From a virus, in IMG/VR virus record IMGVR_UViG_3300017741_002240, positions 1 to 29,563 of that record: a stretch of DNA of 29,563 nt; one strand, 5' to 3'. The notes beneath the pieces are model-generated. The model did not search any database, was not told the origin of the DNA, and saw nothing but the letters and a program-made list of their open reading frames with translations. Made by a program: the position numbers and the translations under genes. This document shows, in pieces, positions 7,661 to 15,864 of the stretch (positions are counted from its first letter, which is position 1; each line of letters starts with the position of its first letter).

Positions 7661-8466
7661 TTAATCATTTAGCGATTGATCCACACGACGGCATAGTATT
7701 ATGTTGGCAACAAGGAACAAAAGCACACTGGTTAGATGGATGGAAACAATTACGTAACTGGCCTGTAGATAGACCAGTAGCATTTAGAGGTATGACTGGT
7801 CGTAAAACTGTTGCTGAATGTGAAAAGACAGGACGTGATTATTTTTATATTGACACAGGTTACTTAGGTAATAGACAAAAACGTAAAATATATCACCGTG
7901 TAGTATTAAATGGTATGCAACATAGTCACTTTGTTGAAGTACCAGACGACCGTTGGAAAAAATTAGATTACGATAGTAAGACAATGAACATTAATTTTCC
8001 AGGCTGGAAAAGAGATGGCAAAGCAATACTAGTTGTTACACCTAGCGAAAAACCATGTAAGTTTTATGGAATTAAAAGAGATGACTGGGTTAATGAAACT
8101 GTACAAACACTAAAAGAAAATACAGATCGTCCTATTATAATTAGAGATAAAGGATTGCGTAGAGAACGTATCGGTGACGGTAGTTTATATAATCAGTTAG
8201 ACGAAGATAATATTTTTGCTGTAGTAACTTATAATAGTATTGCGGCAACAGAAGCAGTAGGATATGGTGTCCCTGCATTTACATCAGCACCAGGTGCGGC
8301 AGATATGTTGTGTGAAAAAGACTTTACTAAGATTGAGTCTCCACGTTACGAAGATGATTATACAGTTCGTAAATGGCAACATTGGTTAGCCTACTGTCAA
8401 TTTAGAGTTGAAGAAATGTCAAACGGTACTGCTTTAGAAACAATAGAAAAGTGGGACATACGATGA
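7624..8466 (+). CDS. GT-B / KpsC-KpsS-like protein, paralogue 2 of 4, with altered RxHP motif
   Basis: 280 residues. It aligns with the paralogues at 3464, 8463 and 10241: FPGWKRDGKAILVVTPSEK, ENTDRPIIIRDKGLRRER, FAVVTYNSIAATEAVGYGVPAFTSAPGAAD and the end RKWQHWLAYCQFRVEEMSNG. Where the others read R-[FMP]-H-P, this copy reads IIIRDKGLR, so the histidine and proline are gone. That predicts a different donor, lost catalysis or a partner role. The ATG at 7624 overlaps the preceding gene by 37 nt; no strong ribosome site is seen, so the exact start is less certain than the frame. Confidence 0.65.
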   Translation: MEERTKINDGSVVNHLAIDPHDGIVLCWQQGTKAHWLDGWKQLRNWPVDRPVAFRGMTGRKTVAECEKTGRDYFYIDTGYLGNRQKRKIYHRVVLNGMQHSHFVEVPDDRWKKLDYDSKTMNINFPGWKRDGKAILVVTPSEKPCKFYGIKRDDWVNETVQTLKENTDRPIIIRDKGLRRERIGDGSLYNQLDEDNIFAVVTYNSIAATEAVGYGVPAFTSAPGAADMLCEKDFTKIESPRYEDDYTVRKWQHWLAYCQFRVEEMSNGTALETIEKWDIR

Positions 8467-9404
8467 GTCAGTTATCAGTTGCATCATACTTAATGGGCAT
8501 TCCACCAGGTAATTCAAATCCTGAAAAACCTAAAATTATTCATAACTTTATTAAAGGTGTAAATGCATGTGGAGATAAAGGTGCAGTTGTTACAGGGTGG
8601 CATCCTATGAATACTGATGTTGGTGTTATACAAGGCTTTGTACATGCTAATAGTAAAAATAGTAGACACTTACGTTTACGTAAAGGTGTATTTGATAACC
8701 AAGTTAATAGAGGCAAGCGTTGTATGATTGTTGATGCTAACTTGTTTTTAGCATATGATAAAGGAAACAAACACGGTTATTTACGATATAGTTATGATGG
8801 TATTTTTCCTACTACTGGAGAATATTGTTATGATAGTCCTGATCCTGCACGTTGGAGGAAGTTACAAACTCAACTAGGAATAAGAGTGAAACCTTGGAAT
8901 CTTGACAACGGACCTACTGTTTTGATTTGTTGTCAGCGTGATGGCGGCTGGAGTATGGACAAACAAGATGTTGTTCCTTGGTTAGTAAAAACAATAAATG
9001 AAATTAGGCATCATACTGATAGGCAGATTATTATTAGATTTCATCCAGGTGATAAGAAACAAAGAGATCATGTAAGGAATTTAGCACGTTATAAGATTTC
9101 TAAGATACGTATAAGTTCAAATGAAAATATTATGCAAGACTTTGCACTTGCTAAATGCGTAATTAATTATAATAGTAGTCCTGCTATAGTAAGTGCTATT
9201 GAAGGCATACCGACTATACAATTGGATGCAGAAAGAAGTCAAGCCAAAGGAGTAGTTCATACTAACTTCGAGGCAATTGAAAATCCACAAATGTTTGATA
9301 GAGATCCGTGGTTACATAAATTAGCACAGTGCCATTGGACATTAGACGAATTAGCAACAGGGGAAGCCTGGCGTCATATGCGTAGATGGGCAGTAAAGGA
9401 ATAA
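8463..9404 (+). CDS. GT-B / KpsC-KpsS-like glycosyltransferase, paralogue 3 of 4
   Basis: 313 residues. The signature parts are LGIRVKPWNLDNGPTVLICCQRDGGWSM, RHHTDRQIIIRFHPGDK, the C-terminal nucleotide-site pattern CVINYNSSPAIVSAIEGIPTIQL and the end FDRDPWLHKLAQCHWTLDELATGEAW. The RFHP motif is intact. The N-terminal 130 residues (acceptor side in GT-B enzymes) share little with the other copies, which would suit different acceptors. ATG 8463 overlaps the previous stop as ATGA and is preferred to an in-frame GTG at 8451. Probable cytoplasmic glycosyltransferase; sugar unknown, Kdo a candidate from context. Confidence 0.65.
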   Translation: MSQLSVASYLMGIPPGNSNPEKPKIIHNFIKGVNACGDKGAVVTGWHPMNTDVGVIQGFVHANSKNSRHLRLRKGVFDNQVNRGKRCMIVDANLFLAYDKGNKHGYLRYSYDGIFPTTGEYCYDSPDPARWRKLQTQLGIRVKPWNLDNGPTVLICCQRDGGWSMDKQDVVPWLVKTINEIRHHTDRQIIIRFHPGDKKQRDHVRNLARYKISKIRISSNENIMQDFALAKCVINYNSSPAIVSAIEGIPTIQLDAERSQAKGVVHTNFEAIENPQMFDRDPWLHKLAQCHWTLDELATGEAWRHMRRWAVKE

Positions 9405-9405
9405 T

Positions 9406-10251
9406 ATGAAAATTACAGCAGTAACAACATTTCATGCAGAAGGTATGTTGACATACGGTCAAAGATTAATAGATAGTTGGCAAGAGCGTGTAGATCCAAA
9501 AATTAAATTAATAGTATACGCAGAAGACTGTGAACCACAAACAAATGGTACTAACGTAGAAGTATTAGATGCTAAGTTTGTTTTAACAAAACTAAATGCA
9601 TTTAAAGAGCGTTGGGCTAATGTGCCTAAAGCAAATGGCAAATGTCCTTGGCCAGAAAAACGTCCAAGAGATCATCATAAAGAATTTAAATGGGACGCAG
9701 TTAGATTTGCTAACAAAGTATATGCTGTATTTGATGCATGTGAAGAAGAAGGTAGTGACTGGGTAGTATGGGTTGACGGAGATACATTTGTTCATAGTGA
9801 TTGGAGTTACGATCAGTTTAGTAACCTATTGCCTAAAGAAAGTTGGTTAACATATGTTGGTAGAGGTCAAGGATCGCAAACATGGCCCGAGTGTGGCTTC
9901 TATGGACTTAACCTAACTGACAAACAATGTCGTAAGTTCCTAGCAGACTTTGAAGAAGCATACGAAGATGCTGAAGGACCTAATGGTATATTTAAACTTG
10001 CTGAATGGCACGACAGTTATGTATTTGGAGATATACTGAACAAACATAAAAATTATAATCCAAGAGTACTAGATTATAGTGCAACAATTTATGTCAAGAC
10101 TGCCAAGACAGGCGGTGGCGGACATCCATTAATTAATACTGAATTAGGTAGATGGATTGATCACATGAAAGGTGGTCGTAAACACGACGGTCATAGTAAG
10201 CGTAAAGACTTAATGAGCCATCGGAAAGAAGCATACTGGAATGAAATTTAG
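9406..10251 (+). CDS. DxD-type glycosyltransferase-like protein, paralogue of the 2130 gene
   Basis: 281 residues. GT-A layout: MKITAVTTFHAEGMLTYGQRLIDSW, then KLIVYAEDC, FKWDAVRFANKVYAVFDA, and DGD at residues 124-126 within WVVWVDGDTFVH. YVGRGQGSQTWPECGFYGLNL, EWHDSYVFGDIL and the basic C-terminus (RWIDHMKGGRKHDGHSKRKD) match the gene at 2130, so one duplicated from the other or both came from the same source. Only one base separates the preceding stop and this ATG, and the 3' end overlaps the next gene by 11 nt. In both places a DxD gene sits close to a KpsC-like gene, hinting at a working pair. Confidence 0.75.
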   Translation: MKITAVTTFHAEGMLTYGQRLIDSWQERVDPKIKLIVYAEDCEPQTNGTNVEVLDAKFVLTKLNAFKERWANVPKANGKCPWPEKRPRDHHKEFKWDAVRFANKVYAVFDACEEEGSDWVVWVDGDTFVHSDWSYDQFSNLLPKESWLTYVGRGQGSQTWPECGFYGLNLTDKQCRKFLADFEEAYEDAEGPNGIFKLAEWHDSYVFGDILNKHKNYNPRVLDYSATIYVKTAKTGGGGHPLINTELGRWIDHMKGGRKHDGHSKRKDLMSHRKEAYWNEI

Positions 10252-11074
10252 TCTTTGGACTGATCATGGCGCACTTAATAGCAAGCCTATTTTTTCTGCT
10301 TTTGAGCGGAGTCTTTTGGACCGTAAGCATACTGTTGTATATAATGATAATGACGCCGATGTTAATGTTATTTGGAGTGTACTATGGAACGGCAGAATGG
10401 CTCCAAATCAAAGGATTTGGGAGCAGAAAAAACCAACAATAGTATTAGAAGTTGGTGGTATAAAAAGAGGAACAACATGGAAAGTAGGACTTAATGGGAT
10501 CAACCGAGATGCTTATTTTGGTCCTAGTGGCAACGATAATGCTCGTGCTAATGAACTAGGACTTAAATTAAAACCTTGGAAATATGATGGTGAATACATC
10601 TTAATAGCAGGCCAACACGAAAAAAGTTTACAATGGGAAGGCATGCAACCAATGAGTCAGTGGGTTATGGATACAATACAGACTATTAGAGCCCAAACGA
10701 AACGTCCTATTATATTTAGACCACACCCACGCTGTCCATTACCTGCCATTGAACACGAATTTAAAGACGTAAAAAGACAAGAACCCTTACAAATTAAAGG
10801 GTCATATGATGATTTTGACATGCAATTTAATAACATATGGGCCACAGTTAGTTGGTCAAGTAACCCTGGTATACATAGTATAATTAACGGTGTACCGGCA
10901 TTCACAGGTCCAAGTAGTCTTGCATTTGATGTTGCAGAACAAAATCTACGTAACATTGAGAATCCTTTATACGGTGATAGAACACAATGGCTCAACGACT
11001 ACGCACATACTGAATACACAGTAGAAGAAATTTCTAAAGGAATCCCACTTAAACACTTGACTTCTAAGTTATAA
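10241..11074 (+). CDS. GT-B / KpsC-KpsS-like glycosyltransferase, paralogue 4 of 4
   Basis: 277 residues, closing the glycan island. The clearest family features in this copy are LGLKLKPWKYDGEYILIAGQHEKSLQW, RAQTKRPIIFRPHPRC (intact RPHPR, as in capsule Kdo transferases of the KpsC type), WATVSWSSNPGIHSIINGVPAFTGPSSLAFD and the end NIENPLYGDRTQWLNDYAHTEYTVEEISKG. The gene overlaps the preceding one by 11 nt. Its 3' end contains the -35 box of the next promoter, so the island ends and the UvsW unit begins without spacer. The assignment is by motif, not by full alignment. Confidence 0.68.
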   Translation: MKFSLWTDHGALNSKPIFSAFERSLLDRKHTVVYNDNDADVNVIWSVLWNGRMAPNQRIWEQKKPTIVLEVGGIKRGTTWKVGLNGINRDAYFGPSGNDNARANELGLKLKPWKYDGEYILIAGQHEKSLQWEGMQPMSQWVMDTIQTIRAQTKRPIIFRPHPRCPLPAIEHEFKDVKRQEPLQIKGSYDDFDMQFNNIWATVSWSSNPGIHSIINGVPAFTGPSSLAFDVAEQNLRNIENPLYGDRTQWLNDYAHTEYTVEEISKGIPLKHLTSKL

Positions 11075-11085
11075 TATAGTATAAT
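11057..11085 (+). promoter_or_regulatory. Sigma70-type promoter, leaderless, for the uvsW unit
   Basis: TTGACT (11057-11062), 17-bp spacer, TATAAT (11080-11085): 11 of 12 consensus bases at ideal spacing. Six bases (GTAAGC) separate the -10 box from the ATG at 11092. A start 7 nt past the -10 box would fall exactly on that A, predicting a leaderless transcript. The -35 box lies inside the 3' end of the upstream gene. Confidence 0.8.
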
Positions 11086-11091
11086 GTAAGC

Positions 11092-12390
11092 ATGAAGTTA
11101 GAAACAGTTGAAGATTATCTTGAAGTTCTTGCAGGACTACAAAGTAATCATAAGATAAAAATAGATAACGCTGACTGTACAATTATGTATAGTATTGCAC
11201 GACAAGTTTTTAGAGGTAAGGCTTTTACAGACAGGCAACTTGATGTTGTTTGCTTAAAGTTAAATTACTATAGTGATCAGTTTACTGATTTAGGTTATAC
11301 AAATTTACAGCAAGTTTTAAACATGCAAGTTACACGTACTCCGCTACGTAATGTTGATAGATCACAATGGATTAAAATTGTAGACGAACCTAAAACAAAT
11401 AGGCCTTTGTTTACATCGCAAATGGGCAGACGTAAGCCGAAACCAGATAATGAACTTGCTAAAAATTCACATATTGCTATTAGATTTCCTTTTAGCAAAA
11501 AAGTAATTTTAATGATTGAAAAACTTGCACACTTGCATCGAAAAGGTTATTATCATGAAAAAGGATCGCATATTCATTACTTTAAAATTACAGAAAATGC
11601 TGTCTATGATATTGTAACTACATTTAAAAACAAGAACTATGATATAGACAAAGAACTTTTAGATTATACAGAACAAGTAAATGATATCTTAGATAATAAG
11701 GAAAAATATGTTCCAGGAGTATATAACTTTGAATTAAAAAATACACCAGAATCTTTGAATAAAGCGGTAACAGATCATTTAGGTGAACTGACAGTTAATA
11801 ATGTACACTTATATAAAGATAGAAGTTTACTATATGGTTTAGATCATTTTGACGAAATACATGACTATATTAATCAAACATCTGTACTAACACAACGTAT
11901 TATTAATAGAACAGAGCCTAGTGTATTCATTTCAAAAAACGAATGGTCGTTAGATGCTGTTATATCGTCAATAGTTGAATTAAAAAGATTTCCATTACTA
12001 ATTGTTATTCCTGAAAATAATCCTTTAGATTTTCTTTCTTACACATATCAAAGTTTTAAGGGATTTGTACGAAGAGATAAAATTAGCACTATGTTTAGAT
12101 TAGATAATAAGACAGATGAAAACTTTAACGACTATATTAAAACAAATAATCTTAATAATAAACTAGACAAAGACACAGAAGTAGTGTATATTAGTAGTAG
12201 TAAAAAGTTTCCTAAACCACTTTTTGAATCAGACTGGCAACCAGAATCAGTACTGCTTTTAGAAAGTGTTAGAAATCCTAGACTAGATCCTTACTTTATT
12301 AGAGATTTAGTTATTCATTATGACGAAGTAGAATCGCAAATGGGATCTTACAGGAATAATATTTTGCCAGGATCAATACAAAAAATATGA
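11092..12390 (+). CDS. Unknown 432-residue protein coupled to uvsW
   Basis: Not recognised. It starts with a helical region (KLETVEDYLEVLAGLQSNHKIKID), has a conserved-looking middle (SHIAIRFPFSKKVILMIEKLAHLHRKGYYHEKGSHIHYFKIT) and a C-terminal half of alternating strands and helices (FPLLIVIPENNPLDFL, TEVVYISSSKKFPKPLF, ESVLLLESVRNPRLDPYFIRDLVIHYDE). The C-terminal strand pattern could be a degenerate helicase-like or Rossmann-like domain, but I see no Walker A or DExx motif. The gene has its own consensus promoter and its ATGA overlap with uvsW suggests fixed stoichiometry, so a helicase partner or fork-repair role is the simplest inference. Confidence 0.75.
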   Translation: MKLETVEDYLEVLAGLQSNHKIKIDNADCTIMYSIARQVFRGKAFTDRQLDVVCLKLNYYSDQFTDLGYTNLQQVLNMQVTRTPLRNVDRSQWIKIVDEPKTNRPLFTSQMGRRKPKPDNELAKNSHIAIRFPFSKKVILMIEKLAHLHRKGYYHEKGSHIHYFKITENAVYDIVTTFKNKNYDIDKELLDYTEQVNDILDNKEKYVPGVYNFELKNTPESLNKAVTDHLGELTVNNVHLYKDRSLLYGLDHFDEIHDYINQTSVLTQRIINRTEPSVFISKNEWSLDAVISSIVELKRFPLLIVIPENNPLDFLSYTYQSFKGFVRRDKISTMFRLDNKTDENFNDYIKTNNLNNKLDKDTEVVYISSSKKFPKPLFESDWQPESVLLLESVRNPRLDPYFIRDLVIHYDEVESQMGSYRNNILPGSIQKI

Positions 12391-13850
12391 GTACATGTAA
12401 ACTAATAATTGAAGATGAAGTAAACATCAAACTAGAAGGTCTTGATGTAGACATTCGTCGCAAACTTAGTAATGCACTAAAGTTTGAAGTTCCGTATGCA
12501 CGTTATATGCCGCAGTATAAACTAGGACGCTGGGACGGAAAAGTTGCATTCTTTGGTTTAGGTGGTACAGGTTACGTAAATCACCTTGATACTATTAGTC
12601 AAGTACTTGCAAAATACAATGTTGAAATAGTTGACATACAAGATAACAGGCATCCAATCCAATTAGATTTTAATCCGGTAAGTGAACGCTATTGGGCAGA
12701 CCAAGGTGTATGCTGGCCGGAAGGACACCCTGCAGAAGGTGAAGAAATTATTCTGCGAGATTACCAAGTTGAAGCAATCAACAACTTTATTTCTAACCCA
12801 CAAAGTCTACAACAGATTGCAACAGGCGCAGGCAAAACGATTACAACTGCTACGTTATCACACATAAGTGAACCGTATGGGCGTAGTATTGTAATTGTAC
12901 CTAATAAGTCCTTAGTAGAGCAAACAGAAGAAGACTATATTAATTGTGGATTAGACGTAGGGGTTTATTTCGGCGACAGAAAGCAGTTAGGTAAGACTCA
13001 CACTATTTGCACTTGGCAGAGTTTGAATATACTCGACAAGAAGCATAAGGATGGCGCGGCAGTATTGTCGTTAGCAGAATTCCTAGAAGGTGTAAGCACT
13101 ATTATTGTTGACGAAGTACACCAAGCCAAAGCAGAAGTTCTTAAGAACCTGCTCACTCGCAACCTACGAAATGCTCCTATCCGTTGGGGACTAACTGGCA
13201 CAGTTCCAAAAGAAAAGTTTGAATTTGAAAGTATTCATGCTAGTCTAGGACCAGTTATAGGACAGATAAGTGCTAAAGAATTACAAGACAAAGGTGTGTT
13301 ATCAGAATGTCATGTTAATGTAGTACAACTAATTGATACACAAGCACATAGTGGTTACCAAGAAGAATTAAAATATCTTGTTACTAATCAAGCAAGAATA
13401 GAATACATAGCAAGTTTATTAAACAAAGTAAAACAATCAGGCAATACTCTAATCCTAGTAGATAGGATTAGTGCAGGCGAAATGTTAGCAGAACTAATAC
13501 CAGATAGTACATTTGTAAGTGGTTCTGTTAAAGTAAAAGACAGAAAAGAAACATATGACACAATACGTGAAGGAACTAATGAAGTCATCATTGCAACTTA
13601 TGGAGTTGCGGCTGTAGGACTTAACATACCAAGAATTTTTAATCTTGTTCTTCTTGAACCTGGTAAAAGTTTTGTTCGTGTAATTCAAAGTATTGGTCGA
13701 GGCGTTAGAAAGGCAAAGGACAAAGACTTCGTGCAAATATGGGATCTTACATCGACATGTAAGTATGCGAAGCGGCACCTTACCCAGCGTAAAAAGTTTT
13801 ATAAGGAAGCCCAATACCCATTCACAATAGAAAAAGTGGATTGGAATTAA
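12387..13850 (+). CDS. uvsW: UvsW-like superfamily 2 helicase
   Basis: 487 residues (T4 UvsW is 503). An N-terminal DNA-binding-like region (about 1-115, with YMPQYKLGRWDGKVAFFGLGGTGYV) is followed by the helicase core: RDYQVEAINNF (Q-motif area, about 124-134), Walker A ATGAGKT at 145-151, DEVH at 242-245, GLTGT at 268-272, and in the second RecA domain GVAAVGLNIPRI and the arginine finger QSIGRGVRKAK. UvsW rewinds and unwinds branched DNA, regresses stalled forks and in T4 ends origin-dependent replication by removing R-loops. Its start overlaps the preceding stop (ATGA). The catalytic motifs are intact. Confidence 0.95.
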   Translation: MSTCKLIIEDEVNIKLEGLDVDIRRKLSNALKFEVPYARYMPQYKLGRWDGKVAFFGLGGTGYVNHLDTISQVLAKYNVEIVDIQDNRHPIQLDFNPVSERYWADQGVCWPEGHPAEGEEIILRDYQVEAINNFISNPQSLQQIATGAGKTITTATLSHISEPYGRSIVIVPNKSLVEQTEEDYINCGLDVGVYFGDRKQLGKTHTICTWQSLNILDKKHKDGAAVLSLAEFLEGVSTIIVDEVHQAKAEVLKNLLTRNLRNAPIRWGLTGTVPKEKFEFESIHASLGPVIGQISAKELQDKGVLSECHVNVVQLIDTQAHSGYQEELKYLVTNQARIEYIASLLNKVKQSGNTLILVDRISAGEMLAELIPDSTFVSGSVKVKDRKETYDTIREGTNEVIIATYGVAAVGLNIPRIFNLVLLEPGKSFVRVIQSIGRGVRKAKDKDFVQIWDLTSTCKYAKRHLTQRKKFYKEAQYPFTIEKVDWN

Positions 13851-13857
13851 TTAAACT

Positions 13858-14364
13858 ATGAGAATATTAACGTTAGAAAATCAGACTTATCATTTAGATA
13901 AAGTTCCTGATGAAATAGAGGAAGACATTAGATTTAGTGTACTGGATAACAGTGATCCTAAAAACCCTGATTTCTTTTTTGTTCCTTTAATTTTCCTAGA
14001 ATCATTTAGTGCGCCTGCAATGGTACTTGACATTGGAGGTCAAGAAATCACTATGCCGTTAGATTGGTGTATAGCAGTTGGCGACAGTGAATCAGGAAAT
14101 GACTTAGAAGTATTACCTTTAACAAGTTTGAATGATAGAGGATTTGAAGCATTTCTTTTCAATCCTTTAACAAGTTATACAACTAGTTTTACAGAAGTAA
14201 AAATTGTAAACTTTTATAATGATGTTAAATGGTATTTTCCAAAAATGAAAAACGGGCAATTACTTAGTGTACCAATAAAAGATGGTAATGATCCTAAGTG
14301 TGCGTTTTTCGTAAAAGACATTAGTCGACAAAGTGAATTAATCGACTATGCGGCATTGCTTTAA
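13858..14364 (+). CDS. Unknown protein after uvsW
   Basis: 168 residues, rich in strands and acidic. Notable pieces are DFFFVPLIFLESFSAP, a compact motif ITMPLDWCIAVGDSESGNDLEVLPLTSLNDRGFEAF that looks like a conserved core, and VKWYFPKMKNGQLLSVPI near the end. No membrane segment or catalytic motif is evident. It begins 7 nt after uvsW and is followed by a perfect ribosome site (AAGGAGGT) at its own stop codon, so it is probably cotranscribed with uvsW and the cupin gene. I recall no named family. Confidence 0.7.
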   Translation: MRILTLENQTYHLDKVPDEIEEDIRFSVLDNSDPKNPDFFFVPLIFLESFSAPAMVLDIGGQEITMPLDWCIAVGDSESGNDLEVLPLTSLNDRGFEAFLFNPLTSYTTSFTEVKIVNFYNDVKWYFPKMKNGQLLSVPIKDGNDPKCAFFVKDISRQSELIDYAALL

Positions 14365-14374
14365 GGAGGTAACA

Positions 14375-14725
14375 ATGAAAGCAGGAAAGATATGGGGTCA
14401 GACAGAATTGATCCACGCAAACGGTGTACTAGAGTTTCATCGCATTGAATACAAGGCTGGATTCAAATGTTCAGAACATGAACACCAATTTAAATGGAAT
14501 GGTTTTTATGTAGAGTCAGGAAAGATGCTTGTACGTGTATGGCAAGACGACCAAGGACTAGTTGATGAAACTATTCTTAATGCAGGTGACTTTACACAAG
14601 TTAAACCTGGTAAGATTCATCAGTTTGAAGGACTTGAAGACGGTGTAGCATTTGAGTTATACTGGGCTGAGTTTAATCATAACGATATTGTAAGACGAAC
14701 AAGCGGCACATCAGTTAAAAAATGA
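14375..14725 (+). CDS. Small cupin-fold protein
   Basis: 116 residues. The cupin signature is clear: EYKAGFKCSEHEHQFKWNGFYVESGKMLVRVW (first cupin box with His-x-His, then the distal glycine turn) and NAGDFTQVKPGKIHQFEGLEDGVAFELYWAEF (second box with the metal histidine in KIHQF). Such proteins bind a metal and act as isomerases, epimerases or dioxygenases. ATG 14375 is preferred to one at 14348 because AAGGAGGT (14363-14370) lies 4 nt before it. It overlaps the oxygenase-like gene by ATGA. A second, unrelated small cupin lies at 19644. Confidence 0.8.
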   Translation: MKAGKIWGQTELIHANGVLEFHRIEYKAGFKCSEHEHQFKWNGFYVESGKMLVRVWQDDQGLVDETILNAGDFTQVKPGKIHQFEGLEDGVAFELYWAEFNHNDIVRRTSGTSVKK

Positions 14726-15384
14726 TAAACATCAAACAAAATATGTTATGGCCCGCAGTAGTCCTAGAAATGGAAATGCCAGATTACGACAAGATCAAAA
14801 AAGAACTTGTAGAATATATCAAAACATGTAAAGTTGAAGAAATCAATTTGAAGCACGGTATAGGACCTCATGAGCAAAGACACAAAAAGTTTTTGGAAGA
14901 AAGTTATCCAACGTTGTTTGCTAATAATGATAATGAAACATTTAATAAAGTAAAAGACTTTTGTATGCAAATGACATTAGAAGTTGCTCAAGGTATTAAT
15001 AAAGATCATACAGATACTAGTGATTGGATTATACGTCCTACAGATAGTTGGTATCATATAACTAAAGATAAAGGTTACCATGATATACATACTCATTCTC
15101 TAAGTCCATGGTGTGGAATCTTTTATGTTGATAAAGGAGATTCTAATAACGAAACACAAAACGGTATAAATCGATTCTATAATGATAAGGAGTTTCCTAT
15201 ACTAGGAGTAGGTAATGCTTATTACGGAGATTACTTTGACGTTGATATCGAAGATGGAAAACTTGTTGTGTTCCCAGGTAACTTAGGTCATTCAGCATTA
15301 CCCTATTATGGTGATAAAGATAGAATTGTAATAAGTTTTAATACTGAAATCATAGATAAGAAATCATTGGATGAAAGAAAATAA
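14722..15384 (+). CDS. 2OG-Fe(II) oxygenase-like protein
   Basis: 220 residues. The C-terminal half resembles the 2OG-FeII_Oxy_5 type seen in marine T4-like phages: DSWYHITKDKGYHDIHTHSLSPWCGIFYVDKGD (candidate iron histidines in HDIHTH), then GKLVVFPGNLGHSALPYYGDKDRIVISFNTEI with the distal His (GHS) and the Arg that binds 2-oxoglutarate (DRIVISFN). The N-terminus (WPAVVLEMEMPDYDKIKKELVEYI) is the usual family start. The substrate is unknown; phage members may hydroxylate proteins, nucleotides or sugars. It overlaps the upstream cupin (ATGA) and the downstream gene by 14 nt. Confidence 0.75.
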   Translation: MINIKQNMLWPAVVLEMEMPDYDKIKKELVEYIKTCKVEEINLKHGIGPHEQRHKKFLEESYPTLFANNDNETFNKVKDFCMQMTLEVAQGINKDHTDTSDWIIRPTDSWYHITKDKGYHDIHTHSLSPWCGIFYVDKGDSNNETQNGINRFYNDKEFPILGVGNAYYGDYFDVDIEDGKLVVFPGNLGHSALPYYGDKDRIVISFNTEIIDKKSLDERK

Positions 15385-15850
15385 ACTACATCAATGGATC
15401 GCTGATTGGGTTGAGCAGTTAGACAAAAATAAAAAATGTCCTTATGCAAAACCAACATTTGATAAAAACAAAATGAAAGCAGTTATGTTAAATAGCATTG
15501 ACGCTTACCATTTCTGGTCAAGTGTATCTAATGAAGCAGAACAGTTTGACGACACTTACGATGTTGTTATTATAGCAATGGAAACAGATGAAACTATAAT
15601 TACCCCACAGCAAATGCAAGGCGGTGTAGATAGTTTTAACGCCGGCTATAATAATAGAAATATAGATTTGTGGTGTTTGAATCTATATAACGATGTATAC
15701 ACAATGGTATTAATCCAACGTGTAACTAAACTAGACGATGCAAGTAAGGCATTTGAAAAGAAAGATTATTACAAAAATCAACATCCTTACATGTATAATA
15801 AACACATAGTAACAAGAAGAAACATGAGAAAACGGTTGACAAAAACCTAA
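15371..15850 (+). CDS. Unknown protein ending at the folE promoter
   Basis: 159 residues. It begins KENKLHQWIADWVEQLDKNKKCPYAKPTFDKNK; a tryptophan-rich helix and a CPYAKP turn resemble small uncharacterised proteins with a CPFA/CPYA motif, but I cannot name the family. The middle (DVVIIAMETDETIITPQQMQGGVDSFNAGYNNRNIDLWCLNLYNDVYTMVLIQRV) is an alternating strand/helix fold. The end is basic (RRNMRKRLTKT). The last codons contain the TTGACA of the next promoter. It overlaps the oxygenase-like gene by 14 nt, suggesting a joint role. Confidence 0.65.
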   Translation: MKENKLHQWIADWVEQLDKNKKCPYAKPTFDKNKMKAVMLNSIDAYHFWSSVSNEAEQFDDTYDVVIIAMETDETIITPQQMQGGVDSFNAGYNNRNIDLWCLNLYNDVYTMVLIQRVTKLDDASKAFEKKDYYKNQHPYMYNKHIVTRRNMRKRLTKT

Positions 15851-15864
15851 ATACCTTATATAAT
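15836..15864 (+). promoter_or_regulatory. Consensus sigma70 promoter for folE
   Basis: TTGACA (15836-15841), 17-bp spacer, TATAAT (15859-15864): a full 12 of 12 consensus. The predicted start near 15871 gives a 39-nt leader with a small 5-bp hairpin (TAGAC 15875-15879 / GTCTA 15886-15890) and a ribosome site GGAGAG (15897-15902) 7 nt before ATG 15910. Unlike the promoters at 11057, 25712 and 28051, this one produces a normal leader. It should be read by host RNA polymerase early in infection. Confidence 0.85.

Noticed and set aside
9448-9476. TTGACA with a -10-like AGATAG inside the DxD gene
   Set aside because: The -10 box matches too poorly, and no gene start lies close downstream.
13494-13814. 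Minus-strand frame of 106 codons opposite uvsW
   Set aside because: Shadow of the helicase C-terminal domain; translation is Lys/Asn/Phe-rich without family features.
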